NCBI GenBank assembly: GCA_033558025.1
Contig: JAUCEF010000009.1
Location: 806,001 to 870,000, forward strand
Direction of reading: 5' to 3'
DNA length: 64,000 bases
From: Phytophthora sp. 'mugwort'
Taxonomy: Eukaryota > Oomycota > Peronosporomycetes > Peronosporales > Peronosporaceae
Positions 45,084-56,559 of this stretch are shown here, in pieces. The notes beneath the pieces are model-generated. The model worked only from the letters and a program-made list of their open reading frames with translations. It was not told where the DNA came from and did no database searches. Made by a program: the position numbers and the translations under genes. The stretch's first letter is position 1, and each line of letters begins with the position of its first letter.

Positions 45084-48000
45084 ATGAACGCGCTACAAAA
45101 TATGAGTTCGTCCAATCAGACAACAGTATCTAATAGAACAGTGATGGACGTGGCGGCGGCAGTAGCGGCGGCCTGGACGCGCTGGCAGCTCTTCCACCGG
45201 CTGCGTTATGGACGCGTAGAGCTGGACGCAGCGGAGGTGGAGACGCAGTTCGAATTGGTGGCCACAGGTCTCGCAGTGGGCGATGAACAGGTCCGAGAGC
45301 TCTTCCGAGATGACGCGGATGCCATCATCGCGCTCTTGACGCCGCTACCGACGCTGCAAGACAACGCAGAGAGCGCCCGACGCTTCCAGTTTGCTTTGGT
45401 GGCGGTTGCAGTGCTGTTAAACCAGTTTATGCAGTCTATGGAGGCATCGGAAGAGCAAGCGACACGGTTGTTGACCGGCAGATTGACTACTGAAGTGCTG
45501 CTCCCTGTGCTGCAGCTAGAGCGCCACGCTTCGTTTCATCATGCAGCGCTGGGAATGCTCCAGTTACTTCTGCAGTCGACAATGAAGAGTCGGATCGGGC
45601 AGGAGGCGGCCAAGCTGCTGTTCACGAGCGTTCACGAGCTGCTGAGTGAGAGACAAGAGGTTACAAAGACTGAAGACGGTGAAGACGAGACAGAGAGTAC
45701 AGTGATGAGCTACGAATCGCTGTGCAGTTTGCTGGAGCTTCTACTGCGTCATGAAAATAAAATGGGGGACTTGGTGGACGCATCGATGGAGATTTGTGAG
45801 CAGGCGACGAGAGATTGGAGACAACATCCACAGTTCTTGCGCGCAGTGGTGCTGCACATTGTCCCAGCGCTGATAGATGGCAAAAGTGACGGGATTGACA
45901 CGTATAAACGGCTGATGAGTATGGTGGTGGATGCATGGGAACTACAGCAGACGATCTCGAGTGGAGCAACGTTCCCTCAGGACCTACTGTCTCTTGTCTG
46001 TATCGTTATGCCGAAGGCTCCGCGCGAGCTCATAGCTGATATGAGGTTACAGAATTTAGTGTGCTTTGCGTTACGACACGATGACTCGCTAGTACGTAAG
46101 CAAGGGCTACATATCCTAAAGGTTGCCTTCTCACATTGCGCTTTGCTGTCGGAGTCTCAAATGTTGAAGAATGAAGGCAAAGAGAGCGCAAAACAGCAGA
46201 CAGATTGGGTAATTATGTGGCAGAACTTCCTCACGGCCTCTGAGGTTATCCAGATGCATCATGAGCAACATCTGATTGAACAAGTCTGGCCGCAAGTTGC
46301 GACCTTGCTGACGAGCTACGTGATTGTTCACGTCGATTTGAACCAACAACAGGACAGTGAGCAGTGGCCGGTACAGCTGACGTTTGATTGGATGCAGAGT
46401 CTGTTGATACGGTTGTTCGCCCATGACAACCCCGTCGTGAAGCGTCTATTTCTCTCCAAGTTCATGGAAACCTGCGTCGAAGCTTGGCAAACTTGGGAAA
46501 AACAGGATAAAAACGTTGATCGCGAAGCTTCGTTTGCCTGTGGCCCTGCTTTCCAGCAATTTGTGCTCCAACATTTGCTACGAGCCTGTAATGACCCGGT
46601 GCTTTACAAGCAGACGCATCGTGCTCGTTTTCAGGCGTTGGTAGCTCATTTCCTGGCATTTTTCCTCGCGTTCCAGGTTGTGGAGAGCAAGAATGAGTCC
46701 GTGCTAGATGAATTTGTTGCTGCTATTGAAGACGCGGTTTTTGGCGACGATGCAGATAGCCACTCGCCGGAGGCTTTGCTGAGCATGCTCCAAGTATTCC
46801 AATCTCCCTCTCTGAAGCGTGTAGCTACCGCTACATCGCCAAAGATGTTGTTAACCGCGAAAGCGGTGGACCGACTGCGATTTCTGCTAGATGTGCATGC
46901 CATGCAGTCTTTCTCGCAAGCGATGCGGTTAAAAATGCTTCGTGCGCTGACTCACGCTCTGACTGGAGGCTTTGTTAGTGTGTCGACGCTTTCGTTGTCG
47001 ACATTAGCACGCGTTCTTTGTGTCTTTCCGACCAGTAGCTTGCTGGCTGACAATGGTGAGGCAATGCTGCAGTTTCTAGCATGGATGAAAGTCTCTACCG
47101 TCGATGATTCATTCTGCCTGTCAGCAGCTCTAACAACCGCACTTCAAACGTATCTGCAGTCACAAGCTGAAGGAACTTCCGAGAGTATATTAACTCCAGC
47201 TCAACTAGCGAGGCTGCTGCTCTTCACGGCAGAAGACACAAGTGAATCAGAGACTCGTTATTCCCAAGAAATACCAGGATACCCGGCTAAGATTCAAGTG
47301 GTGCTGCGTACTCCGCTCAGCGCGTTGCTGTCCACGATTTCAGTCGAGAAGTTAAACAATGCTCGACTTGTGGTTCTCATTGCCAAGTTTGAAGATCAAG
47401 TCCAGGAATTGGTGGGTAGTTACCCGTCGTCACGGTTGCAAGGTGTCGCGTTCTTGTTCCAACGCGAAGCCTTCTATCACGGGCAGTTGAACTGCTCGTA
47501 TCTGTTTGACGCTGCCATGACAGCAATCAGAGGCTGGTTGGATAACGTGTTGTGTTCAACCAACCGTGGCGATATCAATACTGGAGATCACGAAAAGGAA
47601 GATACAATGGAGCTTGTCACTTCCGCTGCTTTGGTGCTGGCTCAGATGAGCACTCAGAAGATCAAGTCGACCGGCGAGCTCCATGGAATGAATGAATTGG
47701 ATGCGCTTTGTGATACCCTGAAGACTGTTCTGTTAGCAGCTGTGGATCGAGCAGTGTTTGACTTGGCATTAGCTGCAAAGTGCCTGTCCATTGTTGGAGC
47801 CAACGCGGCTGTTGTGGATTCTCTGCGTGCGTTCGAATGTGAGCGTCTTCTCCCACTCTTACTCGCGCTTGACACGAGTCGGCGTTACAGTGGAAAGCTC
47901 GATGCCCGTTGTGCTATCAGTTTGGCTGCGTGCAAGTGGGTTTTGCTCCATCAGGTCGTCGAAACAGCGTCTTTTATCGACACGAAGCTGTTGCGAGGTA

Positions 48001-50102
48001 TCTTCGATGCTTGTGTTGACGCACTACCTACTGCAGGGATGGATCCTTCCGCGTTGATTCAGATGGTGAATGTGCTGTCGCTCACACTGTCACAGTTGGC
48101 TGGGCCACTGGTGCATACATCCAAGACTATTGAGCAACTCGACGGCTTGCTTAACGAACTCTGGACTGCGTACAGCGATAGCAAAGCCAAGCCTGACGCG
48201 CTTACGCGGGCTGTTGTCATCTGCATGTTCCAGCCGCCATTCCTCCTACATGCTGAGCTGAACGCGTCGATGAAGCACTGGATCGCAGAGTTTATCCGCT
48301 TTGGCTCTCGACACAGACCCAACGTCATTTTCCACTTGGCTTGTCGTTTGTGCCAGTCGTGGCGTGCACACCCGGCTTCAGCGTTAACTTTTGCTGATGA
48401 GCTTGTGACACTGCTGCTCTATAAGGAGCCACTGATCGATGAAAAGGAGCAGTTGACGATGGATACTAGTGCTCCGTTTCAAAGGTTCCAAGGGTTCTCG
48501 CCTTCAGCCGACACCCAGAGACCAGCGATCACAAGCCACGCCAAGGACCGATTCGTACGGCTAATAGTGTTGAGTTTCTTGAACGACGTCGCTGTGGACG
48601 CTAGCGCCTCAGTAGCGAACACCCAGGAGCTTATGAATGCGTTATTCGCTCGACTACTTGCACTCAACGTGACGCCCGACTGGCAGAAGCAGCACATGCT
48701 CAACAGTGACGGGTTTGGCAAGAAACTGCGAGCATGGCAAGCGCTCTGCATCGTCAGTATTCATATAACCAAGTCGCAACTGACTGAAGTGCTCCCGACC
48801 TTGCAGACTGCATTCGCAGTCCCTCAATTGCCCAGTGTCCGCTACTACATGGAGCTGTTTGGCATGCGGATGGCGACAAAGTTTCCGAACGAGATTTGCT
48901 CGGGTATTTTACTTCCCATGCTTCGTGACGCAAACTTGATGCCTCAAGTGGGTGCGTCACTCTTACTTGTATCCGCTTACCTTGTCAAATATCAGCTGGA
49001 CGACAATAACCGTGAAATGGACTGTGGAGAGCTGCTGGAAACGATGCTACCATGGCTGAACACGTCGCACGGATACACACGTGTATTAACGCAGTATCTT
49101 CTGGCCAAGGTTCTTCCTCGTCATATCCATCAACTTCAACTGAGCTCAAATAATACCCCCGGTCTTTGCTTTTTGGAAGGTACAGCCCGCTATCTGAGCA
49201 CCAACAAAGAATGCAAGCGAATGCTACGACGTCAAGCACATCAACTGGAGGAATTCCACCCGGATTATGAAAGTTCATTGCTCGGTATGCTTGCGTCGGG
49301 ATTCATCAGCGAGTTCGGAGAACTCCTGCCACGTGACGAGGCTTTGCGTTTCAGTGACCAGCTCAAGCAGGCCATGAACGAGCTCTACGCACAGTATCAA
49401 ATCGAGAACTTCCCTCAAGCGCTAACGCCACTGGTTAACGCTACATCGACAGCGAATACTGGAACAACAAATGGAGCGCTCACTGTGCAGCGCAAGATCG
49501 ATACCACAGCGTTGTTGCTGGAGGACAGTGCGTTACCTGCAGCAATGCGTCCAGATTTTGATACGAGCCGTACCGGGGACACACTGAATGCTCGTCAAAG
49601 ACCCCGACAGTCCATTATCATGTGCGCAAGCTTAGTCGACAAGGTGCCAAACCTGGCCGGACTCGCCCGAACGTGTGAGATTTTCAACGCTCAGAAGCTG
49701 ATCGTGCCCAATCTTCGTGTGACCGAACAGGACGCCACTTTTGCGACTGTCAGCGCTACAGCTCACAAGTGGATGCCGCTGGAAGAGGTGCGACCACAAG
49801 GCGATGACTTGCGTCAAGCGTTGCTTCGTTGGAAACGTGAGGGTTATTCCATTGTGGCAGTGGAGCAAACTGCTTCCAGTGTGAGTCTCGCGAACTATAC
49901 GTTACCTCGCAAGATGGTGCTGGTTTTGGGTCGCGAGAAGGAGGGGATCCCAGTGGATGTGCTGCAGCTTGTGGATGTGTGCGTTGAAATTCCACAGTTT
50001 GGTCTTGTACGCTCACTGAACGTGCATGTGAGTGGAGCGCTGATGTTGTGGGAGTATACGCAACAGCAGCTCACGTCTGGGGTTCTCGAGACGACTCTCT
50101 AA
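45084..50102 (+). CDS. TARBP1/Trm3-type tRNA guanosine-2'-O-methyltransferase
   Basis: This single-exon gene encodes about 1,672 residues (human TARBP1 has 1,621). A long helical-repeat region is followed by a C-terminal SpoU/TrmH SPOUT domain at about residues 1505-1665. All three SPOUT motifs are present: motif 1 LVDKVPNLAGLARTCEIF with its Asn and Arg, motif 2 VLVLGREKEGIP with its Glu, and motif 3 FGLVRSLNVHVSGALML. The trefoil-knot domain binds S-adenosylmethionine and methylates the ribose of G18 in tRNA. I start at the ATG at 45084; the later in-frame ATG at 45144 is also possible. The domain is intact, with no stop codons. Confidence 0.9.
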   Translation: MNALQNMSSSNQTTVSNRTVMDVAAAVAAAWTRWQLFHRLRYGRVELDAAEVETQFELVATGLAVGDEQVRELFRDDADAIIALLTPLPTLQDNAESARRFQFALVAVAVLLNQFMQSMEASEEQATRLLTGRLTTEVLLPVLQLERHASFHHAALGMLQLLLQSTMKSRIGQEAAKLLFTSVHELLSERQEVTKTEDGEDETESTVMSYESLCSLLELLLRHENKMGDLVDASMEICEQATRDWRQHPQFLRAVVLHIVPALIDGKSDGIDTYKRLMSMVVDAWELQQTISSGATFPQDLLSLVCIVMPKAPRELIADMRLQNLVCFALRHDDSLVRKQGLHILKVAFSHCALLSESQMLKNEGKESAKQQTDWVIMWQNFLTASEVIQMHHEQHLIEQVWPQVATLLTSYVIVHVDLNQQQDSEQWPVQLTFDWMQSLLIRLFAHDNPVVKRLFLSKFMETCVEAWQTWEKQDKNVDREASFACGPAFQQFVLQHLLRACNDPVLYKQTHRARFQALVAHFLAFFLAFQVVESKNESVLDEFVAAIEDAVFGDDADSHSPEALLSMLQVFQSPSLKRVATATSPKMLLTAKAVDRLRFLLDVHAMQSFSQAMRLKMLRALTHALTGGFVSVSTLSLSTLARVLCVFPTSSLLADNGEAMLQFLAWMKVSTVDDSFCLSAALTTALQTYLQSQAEGTSESILTPAQLARLLLFTAEDTSESETRYSQEIPGYPAKIQVVLRTPLSALLSTISVEKLNNARLVVLIAKFEDQVQELVGSYPSSRLQGVAFLFQREAFYHGQLNCSYLFDAAMTAIRGWLDNVLCSTNRGDINTGDHEKEDTMELVTSAALVLAQMSTQKIKSTGELHGMNELDALCDTLKTVLLAAVDRAVFDLALAAKCLSIVGANAAVVDSLRAFECERLLPLLLALDTSRRYSGKLDARCAISLAACKWVLLHQVVETASFIDTKLLRGIFDACVDALPTAGMDPSALIQMVNVLSLTLSQLAGPLVHTSKTIEQLDGLLNELWTAYSDSKAKPDALTRAVVICMFQPPFLLHAELNASMKHWIAEFIRFGSRHRPNVIFHLACRLCQSWRAHPASALTFADELVTLLLYKEPLIDEKEQLTMDTSAPFQRFQGFSPSADTQRPAITSHAKDRFVRLIVLSFLNDVAVDASASVANTQELMNALFARLLALNVTPDWQKQHMLNSDGFGKKLRAWQALCIVSIHITKSQLTEVLPTLQTAFAVPQLPSVRYYMELFGMRMATKFPNEICSGILLPMLRDANLMPQVGASLLLVSAYLVKYQLDDNNREMDCGELLETMLPWLNTSHGYTRVLTQYLLAKVLPRHIHQLQLSSNNTPGLCFLEGTARYLSTNKECKRMLRRQAHQLEEFHPDYESSLLGMLASGFISEFGELLPRDEALRFSDQLKQAMNELYAQYQIENFPQALTPLVNATSTANTGTTNGALTVQRKIDTTALLLEDSALPAAMRPDFDTSRTGDTLNARQRPRQSIIMCASLVDKVPNLAGLARTCEIFNAQKLIVPNLRVTEQDATFATVSATAHKWMPLEEVRPQGDDLRQALLRWKREGYSIVAVEQTASSVSLANYTLPRKMVLVLGREKEGIPVDVLQLVDVCVEIPQFGLVRSLNVHVSGALMLWEYTQQQLTSGVLETTL

Positions 50103-51430
50103 ATGTGGAGCAGTAGCAGACAATCAGGCTGGATAGAGTAGAGACGGTAGTGTGAACTAGCAGCGCTTGGATTGTGCTTTGGCGCGACAGTGAGGTACAT
50201 TTGTGCCAGTCGGATAGGTAAAGCATCAGCATTCAGCGTCAGGTAGGACTAACTGAGTTCACTTATTTTAGTCGTCTCAGCTTGATTTTTACTAGCCGAG
50301 TGCCACCGCCTACGCGGCGGTGGGTTTAGTTTTGGTCACTGTAAGTAGACCTGCCTATGCGTTGCAGTCCCAGCCCGTCAAGACCGAGCGGAATCGACGC
50401 CAATCGCGCCTCACACATCTTGCATGAAACGGGGGCGCCGTCTAAAAGTATTCATCAAGTTTTAACCAATCGTTTTACTTATATTTGCCACCAATGGCCG
50501 CTTTCTCCGGAAGGTTGTTTTAGCGAATGAGGGCCGCCTTCGGAGCTCGGCAGCCAATGAGATTGCGGCTCAAAATCACGTTATGGGGACGGACGGACGG
50601 ACATTTTTAGGATGTAAGAATTGTGAGTTCTACTCAATATTTCCGGTCAGATTTAATTTTGTCAAATTTATCGCCAGGCCTATCGTAAATCATAATATGG
50701 TGAAACACAAAATGTTTTTTTGGCATTAGTAGTATGAGTCGTATGTGTTTCAGAGGCGAAGTGCTTCCGTTGCCATTGCTGCGTAAGGCTAGGCGTTGCC
50801 GTTAATACGGCCGCCCCGCCTCGAGCTCTATTGTGCACACAGTAACCATATGTTGCGTTCTACGTACTTGTGCGATTCATAGTAAATTGCGCGAGGTTGG
50901 CAACTCGCTTGGGTTCATTATACTCCTGAGCAAATATGACATGCGGTGTGGACAACATCACGGACACATAGCGGGTACGCTATACCAGTTGCTCTTGCCA
51001 TCCAATTGGCAGCTCCCTAGGTTCCATTATTGTAACCGGGGTCCGGGCCGAGGCTTGAGGATTCTTAGTGTTTTGTGTAAAAAAGCCAGTTTTGTCAACC
51101 CTACAGAGAGTAAATAACCGGTTTATCTGAGCGTCGCGTCCTCCGCACGCCGATTGGCTGAAGGGCACCTGAGACAAACACAAACCAAATCTCGAAGACA
51201 GGAGGAGAACGCCATGGCGGAGGCACACCCATGGACGTCGCTTTACAAGGGTCTGTCATCCGAACGTACCCCAAGGCATATCAGATTCGTTCTAATAACA
51301 CTCAGCGGGCTTACAACAGGCTTTAGCAAGAGTTCTTGGACTAGTGCTCAGCAAAAGGCTCAGCTCCTAGCGACTTGACACGAACTACAGTGACCGGAGA
51401 GAACTTTCATTTGTTTCTAGAGGAATGCGT
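50103..51430. other. Intergenic region with a possible Helitron end
   Basis: No supported gene. It begins just after the TARBP1-like stop codon, holds the hairpin at 50300-50323 described separately, a GGAC repeat at about 50590-50601, and otherwise nothing I can name. Confidence 0.5.
50292..50326 (-). mobile_element. Possible Helitron 3' terminus (hairpin plus CTAG)
   Basis: Read on the minus strand, CCACCGCC, loop GCGTA and GGCGGTGG form an 8-bp hairpin. CACTCGG follows, then CTAG and a T. A hairpin about ten bases before CTRR, with insertion between A and T, is the hallmark of a Helitron 3' end. The element would extend to the right on the plus strand. I could not find its 5' TC end or any Rep/helicase gene, so it would be non-autonomous. 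Confidence 0.45.
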
Positions 51431-53170
51431 TATTGGGCGCGCAAAACGATACAAGAGTAGCACACAAGCAGCGAGAGGCAGAGTACAGTCGGGAGGTCTA
51501 CGGTGAACAGCTATGTGGCGGCGATGTTGGACCTATGGAAGCAGCAGGCGCAAGCCCGCATTAAAGTTATCCCTCTCCTCGTTATGAGGTTGTAAAAGCG
51601 CTGCTGCAAGTGACACAGTATGAAGATAATGCGCGTAGTCGGAAAACTACGAAGATCGGGCTGCGGACACGATGCTCGACGGGTATACAACCACTGATCA
51701 ACTTCGGCGTATATCACAATTCTTCTGGGACAACGTTCGTGAGCCAGGCGTAAAACTTCAGAATTTACTTGCGTTTTTTTGCTGAGCCACTCCGCGCTGA
51801 TGTGTGGTGAAGCTTCTCGTAAGATGGAACTGGCTGATATTCGCACTTCCAGCTTGGAGAATGAAGTGTATGGCCCCTGCCAAACGCTGGTCATGGTCAT
51901 GCGGCAAGTCAAAACCAATCAAGCCGGCCGTATTGAAGTTGGCACGTTCTTGCGCACAAGTGTGTAGAGTTATGCCCTCATGGACTATTAGCTTTCTATT
52001 TGTTTTTGCATTGGCACGTGTTTGAGAGCCTTTCGCTTTAAGACCGGTAAATATTCGACGGTGGAAATGTCCTATAAAAGTTTTCATCATGAAGTCATGA
52101 CAGCTTCATTGAAAAGCGTTGGTATTCACAGCGCCATGTTGGCAGAGGATCCGGGGCACGATTGACTGATTTAGCAGGTGCGAGCGAGGAGCGGATTAGA
52201 CGATTTAGCAGCTGGAACAACGAAGTTATGGAGGAATCCTACTTGACGTCCCTCCTTTCGTGAAGCAATGTGAACACTGGCTGATTTTGTGCCCGGGAAA
52301 GTCAGTTATTTTCTTGCCCGTGCCCACGTTGATCCATAGCTAACTTTGCAAACGCAGGTGTTTTGACAAGCAAAAAGTGACAAACCTCTCCCAATAGACG
52401 GTGAGTGTGAACAAAAATTGTCATCGGAGAATTTTGGAGCTGCTACAATATGTGAGGGGCACCCTTCTGCAAGATGCAGTTATATGAGTGAATGGATGCC
52501 CCGCCATCCAATGTGGCAGCAAATCCAATATCTCAGTCGAACGAGTTTTAGCAGTACAAGCAAGCGACGAAGCGGGTAGTGAGCGAAATGGATGGTCTTT
52601 CTGAGCAGCAACTGCAAAGAGCGATGCCAATTTCACAAGCAAAGATTTACGGAGTCCATCACGATCCAAAGATATCAATACACGACGTGAGCAGCAGCTT
52701 ATAGACAATTCATAACGATCTGTGATGCAGACCATGGGACCCCTTTCCCGAGGAATAACGATTCTTCAGGTCAAGCTGGTTCCAGACCGAAGCTCCATGT
52801 TCACCTCTGTACCTGTTGTATCGACGAGACCTGACAAAAACCTAAATTCCAAAGCTCTAGAAGACGGTCGATGAGCTACACAATGAGTCGTAGTTTGGTG
52901 TTTTGACTGATTTGCGGAAAGAACGGCCGATTGGCTTGAATGGGGCCCTGCTGTCAGCCTGTTGGAGAATAAGTACGGTACCATGTGGTGGGGTTGTGAC
53001 GAGCGTCGATTTCTATTAATCGTCGACGTCGAGCCATTTCACTGATGAAGGATTTGAGTCCACAACTAGCGCTTTCATGTGGAATAGAGGAGAGCACTGC
53101 TATCAAGCGGACTATTGGTACCCTTGATTCAGAGCAAAAGGCACGAAAGAAGACGTTGAACTGGATGTCC
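51430..53170 (+). pseudogene. Crypton-like tyrosine recombinase relic (Ndc10/CBF3-type)
   Basis: Plus-strand pieces follow the order of the Crypton recombinases common in oomycetes. They include LLSHSALMCGEASRKMELAD (about 51775), QTLVMVMRQVKTNQAGRIEV (about 51880), LTDLAGASEERIRRFSSWNN (about 52165, near the tyrosine-containing end), and a C-terminal WLEWGPAVSLLENKYGTMWW (about 52930). Stop codons and frameshifts occur throughout, so it is dead. The assignment rests on remembered family motifs, and individual catalytic residues could not be checked. Confidence 0.6.
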
Positions 53171-53233
53171 AGCAACCCCGATGCTTTCAGAGCCGTCGCA
53201 AGGCAAATACTTTCAATCAGACTACCGAAATCC

Positions 53234-54120
53234 AGTCCTCCAGTCACTGTGTCTTTGACCGGAGCAAGACGTACCATCTTGCTCAGACGGCAACATGAAC
53301 ATCAAGATGCCGGTGTTTTAGTGGTCGTCGGCTGGAGTCCAAAGATGTGTCCAGACTCATCGACTTCCAGCAGTCCGCTGGAACGGTCAGGCTCTGAAAA
53401 GGAGCCGAGGCGTGCCCCGCAGGTTTCACCGCTGACATTCTTTCACATGTCTTCACGTACTGTGCGACTCACTGGTACATGTGGGTCCACCAGAAGTACT
53501 GAGAGACCGATTGGAAGGACTTCTCGCGGCCCAAGTGACCGCTGGATGGCGCATCGTGCGCATCCTGAAGGGGATAACAAACTTGAGACTTTCATCGCTT
53601 TTTGTTTTTGGTACGACTCCCAGTGGGGCTTCATGGGGGGTCTACTCGGTAGCAGAGCAGGCCATCGTGCCGCTCGTATCGATGGAGCTGGGCTCTCTGA
53701 CGTGGCGGCCTTGGCTTCTTTGCCAGCGGCCAGGAATCGTACCAAAGGTGCCAGGACTTCGTCGCCTCTATACGACATGCATATCTGATCGTATAGATCG
53801 ATCGTGGCACCACTGATGTGCGCCAGCTCATAGTCCGGCCTGCGTGACAACGCATCGGCAAGCAAATTGAGCTTGCCAGGCTTGTACTCGACGCGAAAGT
53901 TGTATTCCGCGAAGAAGGATAGCCACCTCGCCATCCGTTGGGACAAATGGGGCGAATTCGTCGCCGTCCGCAAGGGTACGTGGTCTGTGTAAATCACAAA
54001 AGGCTGGGGGTCCAGGTGATGCACCTGGAACTTGACAAGGGCATACTTCATGGCCAACAGTTCCTCGTCACGAACGGGGTAGTTCCGTTCGGCAGCCGTT
54101 TAGCTGCCTGGACTGAGACA
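53234..54120 (-). repeat. Left arm of the 885-bp inverted repeat (Gypsy RNase H region)
   Basis: It matches 58400-59284 in inverted orientation. The encoded proteins agree for over 200 residues, apart from one Lys/Gln difference near the end (YQKQKAMK against YQKQQAMK). The match fades at both ends. Confidence 0.9.
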
Positions 54121-56484
54121 ATATCGCTCGTTCACGTCCTGAAGCATCGTTATGCAGCAATGCGAGGACGGTGTTCAGCATCGTCTGCGATGCTGAACAC
54201 CCTCCTCGTCCCATCCGGCAGTGCCAGGACAGGTGCCTTCTGAAGGCTTGTCTTGACATTCTCAAAGGCTTCTTGGTGCTCACGCCCCCAGTGTCCTTCT
54301 TCAGAAGATCCGGCAAGGGTCTAGCCAGACCCGCGTACCCCTCACTATACTAGTGGAGGTAGTTGGCCAAGTCCATCCACTTCCTCAGATCCATCTGGGA
54401 CCGTGGCTTTGGCCAAGCTGAAATGACCTTGACCTTCTCCGGGTCGGCTCGAACGCCAACGTTGCTAATGAAGCAACCGAGAACTTTGATCTCTTGTGCC
54501 ACAAAGACGCACTTGTCGATGCTGGCATAGAGCTTATTCGTTCTCATGATCTCTAACAATCGACGAGGTGCTCCAAATGCACCTCCATAGCCGTCACGGC
54601 TATGGACGAAGATATCGTCGAAGTACGACTGTGCGTACGCACGCAGCGGTCGGAACGGCAGGAACAGCTGCGTGACCAGGCGATTGAATGTTGCCGGAAC
54701 ATTAGACAGGCCTGTGGCATCACTAGCTCTCCTAGAGAATACCGCTCGGGGTGCTCACTGCGGTGAGCGGGATATCGCTCTCGCGCATCAGGATCTGGTA
54801 GTATCCGCCCACCTGACCCAGGGCGTTGTATAACTTACACCCGACCATGTTGTTCAACAACCCTTCTTTTCGCGGGACGGGTGTCTGGGGCGGCACCGTT
54901 GCGTTGTTCAGCTTATTAAACGCATGAACCAGACGCCACTTCCCGGTCGGTTTGACATCGAGTGCGGGGATTTCGATTCCCGCACCATGCCTGTCTTGGC
55001 CTTAGCGGCGAAGAAGGCATCAATGACCTCGCACTGTTCGCGAGGCCACGGTAATTGTCTGGTAACACAGTACTTTGTGCTAGGCACGAGATCAATCTCG
55101 TGCCTGATCCCACGATCAGGTGGGAGTTGGGACGGTGGATTCTAGGTACATCACGTCCTCGAACTCCTTCATCAAAGGGTACACCGGATTCTTAGGGATC
55201 TTGAGTATCTCAGAATCCAAGTGCGAAGCACGCTGGGGGGGGGAATGCCTCCAGGCCGTCCTTGTCCATAACCGAAGAGGAATTCAATTTATCAGGAGTG
55301 GACTCTTGCTTCAAGAGTACCACCTCCGGGAACTCCACAGCCTTCAGGTTGGCTAGGGAATCTGTTGGTGCCAACTCTTCGAGGTTCAGGAGTTCTGATA
55401 CCCAAGGCAGCGGCTTTAGATGGATGCCGTCTGCCTTGACCAGGTGACCGGCCGTCGAGGATGTGACAGCACCTTTCGACTGGCTGCGTCGAAAGAACCC
55501 GGGCCCAGAGTTCCGAGCCGCTTGAAGCGACTCCAGACTGAGTGGCTGCAGACTCGACTTGCGGTGTCGACGACGGCGACGACGGCGACCGTGACATGGT
55601 ATTTACCCTTCGTTACCCACGTCTGTGGACGTCTCATTGACGACATCCAAAGGCTCAAGGGCTTCGTGTTGGACTTGGTACCCAGACAAGAAGCGCGTCT
55701 TGCCGCTTCTTCTTCAGTTAAGGTCTGCCTGGTGTGGAACATGGTTACCCACACAGGAAGCGCATCGTGCGTCTTCCTCGCCAGTTTCGGTCTGAGTGAC
55801 CTGGTGTTGACCTTGGTTACCCACCTGGTCGGTACAACCCGGCACCGTCGCTCTTGAAGCCTCGGCCACCGGTTTAGATTCCGTCGGGGGCTATCCTGTA
55901 CGGACTGCCGCACTCGACCAGGTGCAGGTTCTGCTGCCACCGCTTCTAGGAGTCGCTCAGTACGTCGGCGGCTCCCAAAAATGCATTGGATGCTCTTGCA
56001 TCTTGGTGCCCTTTCTACCGCCCCCGTTCCGGGCAGAGGTGGGAATATGACTCACCAAATGATCTACCAGTAACTGCGGGCCGACTGGCCCCGGTAGCTG
56101 TGTTTCGCCAATCGATCCATGGCTAATGTTTCTCGAGCTAGGGCATGCCCATGATCAAGTCATATTTCTCCATCTCTAGGACAGTAAACTTCTCCATGCT
56201 GGCGAAGTCCTCGAACTTCACAGCTAGATCCACATAAATTTTGGGAACGGTAATCGCCGTTCCGTCGGCCAGTAGTACCAAAACCGTCCCGTTGCCATTG
56301 CTTTCTCGTAAAGCATTGGCCGAAACAAAAACTTGTTGCTGTTCTTTGCAACAGTCTGGCGGCGTGCGAAGTTCTTCGACGCCCCGGAGTCTATCAAGAC
56401 TCGGAAGGGGTGGGTATATCCCCCTATACACTTACGTGTACTACTAGCAGCCCAAGGCCGCCCTACTTCGATTCGAAAGTGCAA
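53443..56484 (-). pseudogene. Gypsy A pol (protease, reverse transcriptase, RNase H), frameshifted
   Basis: The protease shows VLIDSGASKNFARRQTV (about 56400). Reverse transcriptase spans about 54950-54350, with YFDDIFVHSRDGYGGAFGAP as the catalytic YxDD segment and CVFVAQEIKVLGCFISNVGV in the thumb. RNase H and the tether are at 54060-53443 (MKYALVKFQVHHLDPQPFVI; YNFRVEYKPGKLNLLADALS), uninterrupted for 204 residues. Frame changes occur between protease and reverse transcriptase and again before RNase H. Confidence 0.82.
54164..54207. repeat. Strong hairpin inside Gypsy A pol
   Basis: GGTGTTCAGCATCG (54170-54183), loop TCTG, and CGATGCTGAACACC (54188-54201) pair perfectly over 14 bp. CGAGGA and TCCTCG extend the stem outward past one mismatch. 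It lies where the reverse transcriptase-RNase H link is broken, and is absent from element B's homologous stretch. Confidence 0.85.
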
Positions 56485-56559
56485 AGACTCTCAGGAGCTA
56501 AGTCTCCATGGTGCGCGCCACCCTCGCACCGCCCATGAAGGTTACGTCTTCGCCAGTAG

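Noticed and set aside
53045..53788. 247-codon plus-strand frame
   Set aside because: It is antisense to the Gypsy RNase H frame and mirrors its codons.
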